A stretch of 64,000 nucleotides of DNA from Achromobacter sp. AONIH1 (GCF_002902905.1 NZ_CP026124.1:1178001-1242000); one strand, 5' to 3'; shown: positions 37,109-46,495, counted from the first letter of the stretch. The notes: generated by a model from the sequence alone, not told the origin. Program-made: numbers and translations.

Positions 37109-37980
37109 TGGTAGTGCGTCCTGCGGTCCAGCCAGCGGAACTTGATCAGCGCGGTCAGCGCCAGCACCACCAGCAGCACCACGGTCAGCGTGGCGGCGTA
37201 GGCGGTGTCCCAGAAGCTGAAACCCACCTGGTAGATGTAGTACAGCAGCAGCGTGCTGGCGTTGTCGGGCCCGCCCTTGGTCATCACGACCACGTGGTCG
37301 ACCAGGCGGAAGGCGTTGATCAGCGCATTGATCAGCACGAACAGCGTGGTGGGCATGAGCAGCGGCCACAGCACGCGCCGGAAATACTGCCAGCGCGACG
37401 CGCCTTCCAGCATGGCCGCCTCGCGCAGCGACGGCGACACCGTCTGCAGCGCGGCCAGGTAGAAGATCATGAAGAAGCCCGCCTCCTTCCACACCGTGAC
37501 CAGCATCAGCGCCGGCAGCGCCGTGGCGCGGTCGCCCAGCCAGTTGGGGCCGGGCGCGCCGAACAGCTGCATCACCTGGGCGATCAGGCCGTACTGCGGC
37601 GTGTAGAAGAACAGCCAGATGTTGGCCACCGCCACCATGGGCAGTACCGTCGGCGTGAAGTAGGCCATGCGCAGGAAACCGCGCCCCGCGAGGTTGCGGT
37701 TGACCCAGAGCGCCATGATCAGCGCGATGCCGATCGAGGTGGGAATAGTGCCCAGCGCGAACCACAGGTTGTTCCACAGCGATTGCCAGAACACCGGGTC
37801 GTCGCGCATGACCGCGTAGTTGTCCAGCCCGACATAGCGGGCCGGACGCGCGCCCTTGGGCGTGGAGTAGAAGCTGTGCCAAAGCGTCGCCAGCGCCGGG
37901 TAGTGCGTGAACGCGGCGAGCAGCACGACGGCTGGCAGCAGTAACAGCCAGCCGTAAAGCGCATTCAAAGAGCGGCTCAT
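37105..37980 (-). CDS. ugpA: Glycerol-3-phosphate ABC transporter permease UgpA
   Basis: Permease of 291 residues with six hydrophobic segments; the EAA loop is LREAAMLEGASRWQYFRRVLWPLLMP. It pairs with UgpE to form the membrane channel. It begins 15 bp after ugpB and shares an ATGA overlap with ugpE. Carbohydrate-type permeases look alike; the Ugp assignment rests on the set of four plus the adjoining glycerophosphodiesterase. Confidence 0.87.
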   Translation of the reverse strand: MSRSLNALYGWLLLLPAVVLLAAFTHYPALATLWHSFYSTPKGARPARYVGLDNYAVMRDDPVFWQSLWNNLWFALGTIPTSIGIALIMALWVNRNLAGRGFLRMAYFTPTVLPMVAVANIWLFFYTPQYGLIAQVMQLFGAPGPNWLGDRATALPALMLVTVWKEAGFFMIFYLAALQTVSPSLREAAMLEGASRWQYFRRVLWPLLMPTTLFVLINALINAFRLVDHVVVMTKGGPDNASTLLLYYIYQVGFSFWDTAYAATLTVVLLVVLALTALIKFRWLDRRTHYQ

Positions 37981-37995
37981 CGTGCTAGAACGTGA

Positions 37996-39291
37996 TTACT
38001 TGTAGGAACGCAGTATGCGGTCGGCTTCGCGCTGGGCGTCCGTCAGCGCCTGCTGCGGCGCCTTCGAGCCGGTCAGCACGGCCTGCAGCGCGTCGTTCAG
38101 CACCTTGGTCACGCGCTGGTTCTCGTGGGTCGAGAATTCGGCCACGCTGACTTCCAGCTGGTCGCGCGCCACGGCGGCGGCCGGCACTTCCTGCGCATAC
38201 TTCTTCATCTTTTCGGTCTGCCAGGCGGCGGGCGTCACGGCCACGTAGCCGGTGGCGATGCTCCAGTCGGCGGCGCGCTCGGGCGTGGTGACCCATTGCG
38301 CGAACTTCAGGGCGGCCTGCTGCTGCTCGGGCGTGCCGCTCTTGAAGATGTAGAAGTTGCCGCCGCCGGTCGGGCTGCCGCCGCGCTTTTGCTGCGGCAT
38401 CATGGCCACGCCGAACGGGAAGTCGGCATTCTTGCGGATGTTGGTCAGGTTGCCGGTGGTGGTCCAGACCATGGCGGCTTTCTTTTCCAGGAAGTCCTTG
38501 GGCGTGGTGCCCCAGTCGATCGTGCCGCTGGGCATGATCTTGTGCTTGGCGGCCAGGTCGCGCCAGTATTGCGCGGCCTCGACCACGGCGGGCTTGTCCA
38601 GGTAGACCTCGTTGCCGGCCTCGTTCATCAGGATTGCGCCGTTAGGCGTGGTCAGGGCCTGGAACAGCCAGTAGGCGAAGGCGCCGCCCGACGGGATCTC
38701 GATGCCCCATTGCGTGGTGTTGCCCGAGGCGTCCTGCTTGGTCAGCTTCTTGCCGTATTCGACCAGTTCTGCCCAGGTGGCGGGCGCGCGCTCCGGATCC
38801 AGGCCGGCGGCCTTGAACAGGTCCTTGTTGTAGTACATCACGATGGTCGAGCGCTGGAACGGCACGCCCCAGGTATGCCCGCCGCTGCGGCTGTTCTGCA
38901 TGAAGGCGTCGTAGAAGCCGCCCAGCCACTTCTTGTCGGCATCGCTCTTGGCCAGCGAGTCGATCGGTACGATGGCGTCTTCGTCGATCAGCGTGAACAT
39001 GTCGGTCGATAGCAGCACGGCCAGCTGCGGCGGCGTGCCGCCCTTCAGCGCGGTCAAGGCCTTGGCGATCGAGTCCTGGTACGAGCCCGCGTAGATCGGC
39101 TTGATCTTGATGTTGGGGTTTTCCTTCTGGAAGTCCGTCACCATGTCGTCGACGATCTTGGTGATCGGGCCGCCCACGGCCACCGGGTAGTAGAACTCCA
39201 CTTCCACCGGCTTCTGCTGGGCCTGCGCCGGCAGCGACAGGCAGGCGGCGGCCAGGCTGGCGGCCAGGGTCTTGAGTACGATGCGTCGCAT
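37996..39291 (-). CDS. ugpB: Glycerol-3-phosphate-binding periplasmic protein UgpB
   Basis: Periplasmic binding protein of 431 residues with a signal peptide ending LPAQAQ (about residue 25). It has the family segment FQKENPNIKIKPIYAGSYQD, then GGHTWGVPFQRSTIVMYYNKDLFKAAGLDP and GGNFYIFKSGTPEQQQAAL typical of UgpB. It delivers sn-glycerol-3-phosphate or glycerophosphodiesters to UgpAE. It is 29 bp after ugpC; gene order here is C-B-A-E rather than the E. coli B-A-E-C. Confidence 0.87.
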   Translation of the reverse strand: MRRIVLKTLAASLAAACLSLPAQAQQKPVEVEFYYPVAVGGPITKIVDDMVTDFQKENPNIKIKPIYAGSYQDSIAKALTALKGGTPPQLAVLLSTDMFTLIDEDAIVPIDSLAKSDADKKWLGGFYDAFMQNSRSGGHTWGVPFQRSTIVMYYNKDLFKAAGLDPERAPATWAELVEYGKKLTKQDASGNTTQWGIEIPSGGAFAYWLFQALTTPNGAILMNEAGNEVYLDKPAVVEAAQYWRDLAAKHKIMPSGTIDWGTTPKDFLEKKAAMVWTTTGNLTNIRKNADFPFGVAMMPQQKRGGSPTGGGNFYIFKSGTPEQQQAALKFAQWVTTPERAADWSIATGYVAVTPAAWQTEKMKKYAQEVPAAAVARDQLEVSVAEFSTHENQRVTKVLNDALQAVLTGSKAPQQALTDAQREADRILRSYK

Positions 39292-39320
39292 GTCGTGTTT
39301 CCTTTCCTGAGGTGGGCGCT

Positions 39321-40376
39321 TCAGCGCCCGGCGGTGTTGATGGCCGCCGAATCGGCGGCGAAGAAATGCTGTTGTTCGTCGGGCCAGGACAGGCGCAGCG
39401 TCTCGCCGGCGCGGGCGCGCATGTGCCCGCCCACGCGCACGGCCACGCCGCTGGTGTCGCCCATGCGGCAGACCACGATGGAGTCGGCGCCGAAGAACTC
39501 CACGCTTTCCACGGTGGCCTCGCGGCCCTCGCCGTCGATGCGGATATGTTCGGGGCGCACGCCCAGCTTGACCGCGCCGGCGGGCGCGCCGGTCACGGCC
39601 GGGCCCTGCGCGCCGGCGATCATGGTCGCGCCTTGCAGCGCGGCCAGGCCGATCAGGTTCATGGGCGGCGTGCCGATGAAGCGCGCGGCGAATTCGCTTG
39701 CCGGGCGCGCGTACAGGCCGTCAGGCGTGTCGTGCTGCTCGATCTGGCCGCCGCGCAGCAGCACCACCTGGTCGGCCATGCTCATGGCCTCGGTCTGGTC
39801 GTGCGTCACGTACACCATGGTGATGCCCAGGTCCTGCTGCAGCGCGCGGATCTCGCGGCGCATGTCATGGCGCAGCTGGGCGTCCAGGTTGGACAGCGGT
39901 TCGTCCATCAGGCAGACCGGCGCTTCGGAAATCACGGCGCGGCCCAGCGCCACGCGCTGCTGCTGGCCGCCGGACAGTTGCGACGGCTTGCGGTCCAGCA
40001 GGTGGCCCAGGCCCAGCAGGCCGGCCACGCGCTGCAGGCGGCGTTCGTAGTCGCGCGCCGGCTCCTTGCGCACCTTCAGGCCGAACAGGATGTTCTCGCG
40101 CACCGACAGGTGCGGGAACAGCGCATAGGACTGGAACACCATGGAGATGCGGCGCTTGGCCGGCGGCAGCTGCGTGACGTCGCGGTCGCCGATGTGGATG
40201 GTGCCGGACGTGGGCGTGTCCAGTCCGGCGATCATGCGCAGCGTGGTGGACTTGCCGCAGCCCGACGGGCCCAGCAGCACCGTGAAGCTGCCGGCCGGAA
40301 CCGTGAAACTCACGCCGTGAATGGCGGCGGCGCCGTTGTATTGCTTGGTCAGCTTATCCAGGACGATGGATGACAT
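39321..40376 (-). CDS. ugpC: Glycerol-3-phosphate ABC transporter ATPase UgpC
   Basis: ATPase of 351 residues of the carbohydrate class. Walker A is GPSGCGKST (36-44), signature LSGGQQQR, Walker B VCLMDEPLSNLD, and a C-terminal regulatory TOBE-type domain (about 240-351) with GVRPEHIRI. It is the first gene of ugpCBAE; a LacI-type operator lies 59 bp upstream of its start. Confidence 0.9.
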   Translation of the reverse strand: MSSIVLDKLTKQYNGAAAIHGVSFTVPAGSFTVLLGPSGCGKSTTLRMIAGLDTPTSGTIHIGDRDVTQLPPAKRRISMVFQSYALFPHLSVRENILFGLKVRKEPARDYERRLQRVAGLLGLGHLLDRKPSQLSGGQQQRVALGRAVISEAPVCLMDEPLSNLDAQLRHDMRREIRALQQDLGITMVYVTHDQTEAMSMADQVVLLRGGQIEQHDTPDGLYARPASEFAARFIGTPPMNLIGLAALQGATMIAGAQGPAVTGAPAGAVKLGVRPEHIRIDGEGREATVESVEFFGADSIVVCRMGDTSGVAVRVGGHMRARAGETLRLSWPDEQQHFFAADSAAINTAGR

Positions 40377-40434
40377 GCTTTCTCGTAGATCTATCGGGTC
40401 GTTGCGTGTGGTGGAGCCGCATTGTCGCCGCTGA

Positions 40435-40448
40435 TGAAATCCTTTTCA
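40435..40448. promoter_or_regulatory. LacI-type operator upstream of ugpC
   Basis: TGAAATCCTTTTCA differs at one position from the reverse complement of TGAAAACGATTTCA found upstream of the lacI-type gene (42379-42392). It lies in the 132-bp gap before ugpC. Confidence 0.6.
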
Positions 40449-40508
40449 TTGTGCGGCGCAAACATGACGGGTGTATGGCAGCCCTGTGTTTTTAATCCGG
40501 ATGCGGCC

Positions 40509-41306
40509 TCAGGCGAAGGGGTAAGGACCGGGGTATTCCCCAATCACCGCGTGGTGCGTGACCAGCCGGCCGTCGTTCCACCAGTGCAGTTGGTAGCCCG
40601 GCGGTTCCATGATGTATTGCAGCGTCGGCCGCGGGCCCAGTTCCAGCGCCAGCTGGTGCGCGGTGCCCGGACAGGTCGAGGCGATGGTGCCGCCGAAGCG
40701 CTGGAAGATGGTGCGGTGCAGGTGGCCGCAGAGCACGCGCTCGACGTTGGGATGGCGCGACACGATGCGCTCCAGCTCGGGCGCGCCGGCCAACAGGCCG
40801 ATGGCGTCCATGTGCTCGATGCCGGTCAGGAACGGCGGATGGTGCATCAGCACCAGCGTGGGCCGGCCCGGCTGCTGCGCCAGCTGTTGCTCCAGCCAGG
40901 CCAGGCGCTCGCCGCAGAGTTCGCCGTGGCTCTTCATCGGCACCACGGTGTCCAGCGCCAGCAGGCGCAGCGGATAGGTGTCGACCGAATACTGGATGAA
41001 CGGGCTCTCGCCTTGCAGGTAGGCGTGGTCGGGGAACGCGGCGCGCAGGCCTGCGCGGTCGTCGTGATTGCCGGGCAGCAGGAAATACGGCATTTCCAGC
41101 GCCTGCAGCTGCGCGCGCAGCTGCGCGTATTCATGCGGGCGGCCCAGGTCGGTCAGGTCGCCGGTGATGAGCACGCAATCGGGGCGCGGCGACAGCGCGT
41201 TGAGCGCGCGCACGGCCGGGCCGAGGAACGCGGCGGGGTCGATGATGCCGTAGGCCTTGTCGCCCGGCGTGCGCATGTGCAGGTCTGTGATTTGTGCGAT
41301 GAGCAT
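40509..41306 (-). CDS. GpdQ-like glycerophosphodiesterase (metallophosphoesterase)
   Basis: Calcineurin-type metallophosphoesterase of 265 residues. Metal ligands are visible: Asp8 and His10 (ITDLH), Asp50 (ITGDL), Asn80 and His81 (PGNHDD), His in LMHHPPF, and GHLH near the C-terminus. The protein closely resembles Enterobacter GpdQ, including the YGxID start, the MDxI loop and the TxPGTxHQ segment, so it should hydrolyse glycerophosphodiesters to glycerol-3-phosphate. It lies between the LacI gene (35 bp) and ugpC (132 bp), supporting this role; the related cAMP phosphodiesterase CpdA is the alternative. Confidence 0.85.
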   Translation of the reverse strand: MLIAQITDLHMRTPGDKAYGIIDPAAFLGPAVRALNALSPRPDCVLITGDLTDLGRPHEYAQLRAQLQALEMPYFLLPGNHDDRAGLRAAFPDHAYLQGESPFIQYSVDTYPLRLLALDTVVPMKSHGELCGERLAWLEQQLAQQPGRPTLVLMHHPPFLTGIEHMDAIGLLAGAPELERIVSRHPNVERVLCGHLHRTIFQRFGGTIASTCPGTAHQLALELGPRPTLQYIMEPPGYQLHWWNDGRLVTHHAVIGEYPGPYPFA

Positions 41307-41341
41307 GAAGAATCCGTGGGGTGTGAGGGCGGCGCGCGCGT

Positions 41342-42355
41342 TCAGCGCCGCACCGCCGCCGCCGTGCCGCCCACCACGATGCAGTGCGGCAGGCGGTTCG
41401 ATTGCGCAGGCTGGCCGTGGATCTGCGCCAGCAGGTTGGAACAGGCCGCCTGGCCGATGCCGTCGCTGGGCTGCGCCACCGTGGTCAGCGGCGGCGTGAG
41501 CAAGGCGCCGAAGCGCATGCCGTCGAAGCCGCAGACCGAGATGTCGGCGGGCACCGACAGGCCCAGCCCGACCAGGTCGGCGATGACGGCGGTGGCCAGC
41601 AAGTCGTTGGAGCAGAACAGCGCGGTGGGCGCCTGCTTGCCGCGCAGCGCGGCCTTGAGCGCCTCGACGTCGCTGCCGGTGTGCGAGCTCATGCTGATGT
41701 GCTGGACGGCGTCCAGGCCTAGTTTCTTGGCGCAGGCGCGCGCGCCGACAAGGCGTCGCCGCGCGCGGTCGGAGGCCGTCAGCGGGCCGGTCACCAGCGC
41801 GATGCGCTTGTGGCCGAGCTGGGCCAGGTGAGTGACCATGTCGCAGGCCGCGGCGCGGTTGTCGACCGAGGCATAGGGATGGGAGGCCGACTCGTTGTAG
41901 ACCAGCACGTAGGGCATGCCGGCGCTGTCCAGATCGTCCAGCGTGGCGCTCTTGGCCACGTCGGCCACCGTCAGGATCAGGCCGTCGACCTGATGGTCCA
42001 TCAGGCCCTGCACGGCCGCCGATTCCACGGCGGGGTCGTAGCCGGTGGCGGTCAGCATGACGCTGTAGCCGGATTCGCGCGCGCGCCGCTCGGCGCCCTC
42101 GAAGCATTCGGCGAACACCGGGTTCGACAGCGTGGGCAGGATCAGGCCGATGGTTCGGGTGCTGCCCGAGCGCAGGCTGCGACCCACGCGGTTGGGGCGA
42201 AAGCCCGCGCGCTTGGCGATGCTGCGGATATGGGCCAGCGTGTCCGGATGCACGATCTCGGGCTGGTTGAACGCGCGCGAAACCGTCGCCGGCGAGACGC
42301 CTGCCTTGCGGGCCACTTCGATGATGGAAAAGCGGGGCGACGGACGCGCGGCCAT
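41342..42355 (-). CDS. LacI-family repressor of the ugp/gpdQ locus
   Basis: Regulator of 337 residues. The helix-turn-helix with hinge is SIIEVARKAGVSPATVSRAF (10-29) followed by the periplasmic-binding-protein-like effector domain. It is the first gene of a likely transcript with the GpdQ-like gene. A near-palindromic site lies 23 bp upstream of its start and a second before ugpC, so it probably represses itself and the transporter until an effector such as a glycerophosphate binds. The effector is inferred. Confidence 0.87.
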   Translation of the reverse strand: MAARPSPRFSIIEVARKAGVSPATVSRAFNQPEIVHPDTLAHIRSIAKRAGFRPNRVGRSLRSGSTRTIGLILPTLSNPVFAECFEGAERRARESGYSVMLTATGYDPAVESAAVQGLMDHQVDGLILTVADVAKSATLDDLDSAGMPYVLVYNESASHPYASVDNRAAACDMVTHLAQLGHKRIALVTGPLTASDRARRRLVGARACAKKLGLDAVQHISMSSHTGSDVEALKAALRGKQAPTALFCSNDLLATAVIADLVGLGLSVPADISVCGFDGMRFGALLTPPLTTVAQPSDGIGQAACSNLLAQIHGQPAQSNRLPHCIVVGGTAAAVRR

Positions 42356-42378
42356 GTCTCTGTGTTTTGCTTATATGC

Positions 42379-42392
42379 TGAAAACGATTTCA
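42379..42392. promoter_or_regulatory. LacI-type operator upstream of the repressor gene
   Basis: TGAAAACGATTTCA, a near-perfect palindrome with the central CG typical of LacI-family sites, lies in the divergent region between the repressor and amidase genes. It matches 40435-40448 (one mismatch in inverted orientation). Confidence 0.6.
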
Positions 42393-42636
42393 TCTTACAA
42401 GACAAATATGACCTTTGTGTTGCACGGGTTTGCGCTATGCTGGCAGCAACGCAACAACACGAAGCCAACATGCGCGAGCATGACGCGAGTCATGAAAATC
42501 ACCGGGGTTTTTCGGTAGTTTTCCTAATTGACGCGTCGCATGAATTGGCAGGTCCGCGCACGCGGGCCACGGTCAAGGGGACCGGGTGCGTAAGTCAGTA
42601 CCGCGCAGGGCGCGGCACCGGGAACGAGGAAAGCAA

Positions 42637-43968
42637 ATGTCCATTGCCTTGAACAGACTTGGCGCGCTTGACGCGGCGCGCAAGCTGCAACGGCGCGAAT
42701 TGACCGCGGTGCAATTGGTGCGCGCCTGCTTCGCGCGCATCGAACAACGCGAAAACACCATCCATGCCTGGACCGCGCTGCAGAAGCAGGCGGCGCTGGA
42801 GCATGCCGAGCAGCTCGACAAGGGCCCGCTGCGCGGTCCGCTGCACGGCTTGCCCATCGGCGTGAAAGACCTGTTCGACACCGTCGACCTGCCCACGCGC
42901 TACGGCTCGCCCATCTACGAACGCCATCATCCCGGCCTGGATGCCGCCGCGGTGGCGCTGTGCCGAGGCGCCGGCGCGGTCGTGGTCGGCAAGACCGTCA
43001 CCACCGAATTCGCCACCTACACGGCCGGCCCCACGCGCAATCCGCGCAACGAGGCCCATACGCCCGGCGGTTCGTCCAGCGGCTCGGCCGCGGCGGTGGC
43101 CGACGACATGGTGCCTTTCGCGCTGGGCTCGCAGACCGCCGGCTCCATCATCCGTCCGGCCTCGTATTGCGGCATCGTCGGCTTCAAGCCCACTTTCGGC
43201 GCGATTCCGCGCGCCGGCGTCAAGAGCCTGGCGGAATCGCTGGACACCGTGGGCGGCTTCGCCCGTTCGGTGCCGGACATCGCCCTGTTCGCGTCGGTGC
43301 TGATGCGCGATCCGCGCATGCTGGACCTGAACTACGACGCCAAGCCGCGCATCGGCATGTACCGCAGCCTGCAATGGCGTCACGCGCAGGCCGAGACCAA
43401 GGAAGCCTATGCGCAGGCCGCCGCCATCCTGGCGCGGGCCGGCGCCCAGGTCGAGGAAGTGCCGCAGCCGCCGGCCGGCGACTGCATGCTGGTGCAGCTG
43501 CACGCCGACATCATGGCCTACGAGGCCTCGCAATCGCTGGCCTACGAACGCCTGGAGCATGCCGCGCAGCTCAGCGCCAAGATCCAGTCCGTGCTCGAAG
43601 CCGGCGCGCGCATCACGGCCGAGGAACATCAACGCAACCTGGCGCGCGCCGCCGAGGTGCGCGCGCGGGTGGACCTGTGGTTCGACCGCTACGACGTGCT
43701 GTTCACTCCCAGCGCCAGCGGCGAGGCGCCCTTCGCCGACCTGGGCACGGGCGATCCGCAGTTCTCGCGCGGCTGGACGCTGTTCGGCCTGCCCTGCCTG
43801 AACCTGCCCTTCGCCACAGGGCCGCAAGGGCTGCCGGTGGGCTTGCAGGTGGTCGGCCCGCGTCACGCGGACCATCGCACGCTGGCCATCTCAGCCTGGA
43901 TGCATGAACGCTTGCTGGCCACGCAGGCGCCGGACATCGGCGCTGCGGATATCTGGCCGCGCGGCTGA
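42637..43968 (+). CDS. Amidase (amidase-signature family)
   Basis: Hydrolase of 443 residues with the complete Ser-cisSer-Lys set: Lys77 in IGVKDLFD, Ser146 in PGGSSSGSAAAVA, and Ser170 in QTAGSIIRPAS. It cleaves a carboxamide; the substrate is unknown, and the sequence is not a GatA because no gatB or gatC is nearby. The start at 42637 follows GAGGAAA. It is divergent from the LacI regulator gene, whose operator could also affect it, and is followed by a T-tailed hairpin. Confidence 0.87.
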   Translation: MSIALNRLGALDAARKLQRRELTAVQLVRACFARIEQRENTIHAWTALQKQAALEHAEQLDKGPLRGPLHGLPIGVKDLFDTVDLPTRYGSPIYERHHPGLDAAAVALCRGAGAVVVGKTVTTEFATYTAGPTRNPRNEAHTPGGSSSGSAAAVADDMVPFALGSQTAGSIIRPASYCGIVGFKPTFGAIPRAGVKSLAESLDTVGGFARSVPDIALFASVLMRDPRMLDLNYDAKPRIGMYRSLQWRHAQAETKEAYAQAAAILARAGAQVEEVPQPPAGDCMLVQLHADIMAYEASQSLAYERLEHAAQLSAKIQSVLEAGARITAEEHQRNLARAAEVRARVDLWFDRYDVLFTPSASGEAPFADLGTGDPQFSRGWTLFGLPCLNLPFATGPQGLPVGLQVVGPRHADHRTLAISAWMHERLLATQAPDIGAADIWPRG

Positions 43969-43984
43969 GTCCGTGGCGTGATGC

Positions 43985-44008
43985 AAAGCCCCCGCAAGGG
44001 GGCTTTGT
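43985..44008 (+). terminator. Terminator after the amidase gene
   Basis: AAAGCCCCC (43985-43993) and GGGGGCTTT (43998-44006) with a GCAA loop, ending in TTTGT. Confidence 0.65.
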
Positions 44009-44111
44009 CTATTCAGACGGTCCGGCTCAATGAAATACCCCCACGCCGCGCGCCCTGCGCGCGCTGCTGCTCCCCGAAGGGGGCGCTTTTTCTTGGGGCG
44101 GCCCGGCCATG

Positions 44112-44149
44112 AAAAAAGCCCGCAACAGCCTGTTTGGCTGCTGCGGGCT
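44112..44149 (-). terminator. leuA terminator
   Basis: On the minus strand a 14-bp stem (44136-44149 with 44117-44130, one G-T pair) closes a 5-base loop and is followed by TTTTTT (44112-44117). It lies 96 bp past the leuA stop. Confidence 0.75.
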
Positions 44150-44244
44150 GCTTCGTCTCCCTCGCGCCCGGCGCTGGTGCGCGCGGCGGGCGGTCGGCGG
44201 CGCATGTGGCGCGCCGCCGCGGACGTTTCATGCCTGGGCGCGGA

Positions 44245-45954
44245 TCACGCGGCCTCGGCGGTTTCTTGTTCGGTGGCGTCGGCGCCGGCGTTGATGTGGC
44301 GGTTGACGGCGCTGAGCACGGCCTGGAACGAGGCGGTGACGATGTCGCGGTCGATCCCGACGCCGAAGCCCGTGCCGGAATCGCCCACGCGCAGTTCGAC
44401 GTAGGACGCGGCGCGGGTGTCGGTGCCGGTGCCGATGGCGTGCTCGTGGTAGTCCATGATGCGCACCGGCACGCCCAGCGCGGCCACGAAGGCCGAGATG
44501 GCGCCGTCGCCCTTGCCCGTCACGATACGGCGTTCGCCGTTGTATTCGAGTTCGGCCTCGATGCTGAAGTGCTGGCCTTCGCCGGCCGACGGATTGCCGT
44601 CGATGCGATGGCGCACCAGCTTCCACGGCGACTTCTGTTCGAGGTATTCGCGGTTGAAGATGGTGTGCACATCGTCGGCCGTGACTTCGCGGCCGGTTTC
44701 GTCGGTGACGCGCTGGATGGCGCGGCTGAATTCGATCTGCAGGCGGCGCGGCAACACCAGGCCGTGTTCCTGTTCGAGCAGATAGGACACGCCGCCCTTG
44801 CCCGACTGGCTGTTCACGCGGATCACCGCGTCGTAGCTGCGGCCGAGGTCGGCCGGGTCGATCGGCAGGTAAGGCACTTCCCAGACGGCGTCCGGCTTCT
44901 GCTGCGCGAAGCCCTTCTTGATGGCGTCCTGGTGCGAGCCGGAGAAGGCGGTGAACACGAGGTCGCCGGCATAGGGATGGCGCGGGTGCACGGGAAGCTG
45001 GTTGCAGTACTCGGCGCAGCGGCGCACTTCGTCGATGTCCGAGAAGTCCAGGCCGGGGTGCACGCCTTGCGTGTAGAGGTTCAAGGCCAGCGTCACCAGG
45101 TCGACGTTGCCGGTGCGCTCGCCGCTGCCGAACAGGCAGCCTTCGATGCGGTCGGCGCCGGCCATGACGGCGAATTCGGCGGCGGCCACGGCGGTGCCGC
45201 GGTCATTGTGCGGGTGCACGCTGAGCACGATGCTGTCGCGGCGGGCCAGGTTCTTGTGCATCCACTCGATCTGGTCGGCGTACAGGTTGGGCGTGGTGGC
45301 CTCGATGGTGGCGGGCAGGTTCAGCACCATCTTGCTGTCGGGCGTGGGCTGCCAGACGTCGGCGACGGCGTTGGACACCTCCAGCGCGAACTCGGGTTCG
45401 GTGGTGCTGAAGACTTCAGGCGAATACTGGTAGCGCCACTGCGTTTCCGGATGCTGGGCCACGTATTGCTTGACCAGGCGCGTGCCAGTGGTGGCGATAT
45501 TCTTGATTTCGTCGCGGCTCATGTTGAACACGACCTTGCGGAACGCCGGGGCGCAGGCGTTGTACAAGTGGACGATGGCCTGCCTGGCGCCGGCGGCGGC
45601 TTCGACCGTGCGGCTGATCAGGTCTTCGCGCGACTGCGTCAGCACGATGATGGTCACGTCTTCGGGAATGCGCTTCTCGTCGATGAGCTTGCGCACGAAA
45701 TCGAAGTCGGTCTGCGAGGCCGACGGGAAACCGACTTCGATTTCCTTGAAGCCGATCTTCACCAGCTGCTCGAAGAAGCGGAGCTTGCGCTCGACGCTCA
45801 TCGGTTCGATCAGGGCCTGGTTGCCGTCGCGCAGGTCGGTGCTCATCCAGATGGGCGGCTGCGTGATGCGGCGGCTGGGCCAGGTGCGCTCGGCATAGTC
45901 GCTGGCGAAGGGCTTGAACGGTACGTACTTGGTGGCGGGGTTGGCAAGCATCAT
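44245..45954 (-). CDS. leuA: 2-isopropylmalate synthase
   Basis: First enzyme of leucine synthesis, 569 residues, of the longer LeuA class. The catalytic TIM-barrel start is [15 protein letters not shown], the metal-binding HxH is in [11 protein letters not shown], and [19 protein letters not shown] is also diagnostic. The C-terminal LeuA dimer domain for leucine feedback is present (about 440-560). The start at 45954 (or the ATG one codon later) follows an AGG-type site. A 541-bp upstream region holds a small ORF that might be a leader. A strong terminator follows. Confidence 0.94.
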   Translation of the reverse strand: MMLANPATKYVPFKPFASDYAERTWPSRRITQPPIWMSTDLRDGNQALIEPMSVERKLRFFEQLVKIGFKEIEVGFPSASQTDFDFVRKLIDEKRIPEDVTIIVLTQSREDLISRTVEAAAGARQAIVHLYNACAPAFRKVVFNMSRDEIKNIATTGTRLVKQYVAQHPETQWRYQYSPEVFSTTEPEFALEVSNAVADVWQPTPDSKMVLNLPATIEATTPNLYADQIEWMHKNLARRDSIVLSVHPHNDRGTAVAAAEFAVMAGADRIEGCLFGSGERTGNVDLVTLALNLYTQGVHPGLDFSDIDEVRRCAEYCNQLPVHPRHPYAGDLVFTAFSGSHQDAIKKGFAQQKPDAVWEVPYLPIDPADLGRSYDAVIRVNSQSGKGGVSYLLEQEHGLVLPRRLQIEFSRAIQRVTDETGREVTADDVHTIFNREYLEQKSPWKLVRHRIDGNPSAGEGQHFSIEAELEYNGERRIVTGKGDGAISAFVAALGVPVRIMDYHEHAIGTGTDTRAASYVELRVGDSGTGFGVGIDRDIVTASFQAVLSAVNRHINAGADATEQETAEAA

Positions 45955-46495
45955 CTCTACACCTCGATCGGTTTCTTTTGAATCCCGGGGACGGGGTCCC
46001 GCAAGCGGCGCGCGCCCGGATGACGGTCTGGCGCCTGGATTTGCCGTGGATATGCCCGGAAACTACTGGCCAGGCCGGCAGGATTCAGTCTTGAAAACAG
46101 GAAAAGAAAGGGGAATACGCGTGTGGCGAGCGTGTGGCTGCCGAGCTACCACGAGGCACTAGGCCCGGCAACCGATCGGTAGGTATAGCGATAGCGCGGC
46201 GAAGGAGGCAACGCTGAGGGAGGAGGCGCGCAGGCCGGCGACCGGAGCGTCGTAGCGTCCGGTGGCAATCGCGAGGGGGTTGCGGTTAGCGGCCATAGGG
46301 ATGCTAGTCAAACATACTTTTTGTGCAAGCGCAAATGAAAAAGCCGGGGACGTATCTGTCTTACGGTGGCGCCTCAGGGTATTCCCTGGTTCTTTCGACA
46401 GGCCGGCAGGCGCGGCGCGAGCCACGCGTTTCGCGGTGGCGCGGGGCTCGCGCAGCCGGACGCGCAACAGCATGAGCGCGCTCCGGCTCAGGCGC
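45955..46495. other. Long leuA upstream region
   Basis: 541 bp between leuA and the upstream Bug gene, same strand. It holds a candidate 45-codon ORF (46159-46296), a dyad CAGGG-TATT-CCCTG at 46375-46388, and a 9-bp stem GCGCGAGCC/GGCTCGCGC (46415-46453). A TTGCAC/TAGCAT promoter-like pair precedes the small ORF on the minus strand. No other gene is supported. Confidence 0.5.
46159..46296 (-). CDS. Candidate 45-residue leader ORF upstream of leuA
   Basis: Small ORF beginning MAANRNPLAIATGRYDA with a C-terminal half SVASFAALSLYLPIGCRA that is leucine-rich (eight Leu in total). It lies 205 bp upstream of leuA on the same strand. A promoter-like TTGCAC-16-TAGCAT lies just upstream, and no Shine-Dalgarno site is seen. 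It might be a leucine-sensing leader peptide or simply a chance ORF. I do not recognise a homologue. Confidence 0.25.
   Translation of the reverse strand: MAANRNPLAIATGRYDAPVAGLRASSLSVASFAALSLYLPIGCRA

Noticed and set aside
36311..37882. UgpE extended upstream to 37882
   Set aside because: The extra residues are a wrong-frame reading of ugpA; the ATGA overlap at 37105-37108 marks the true start.
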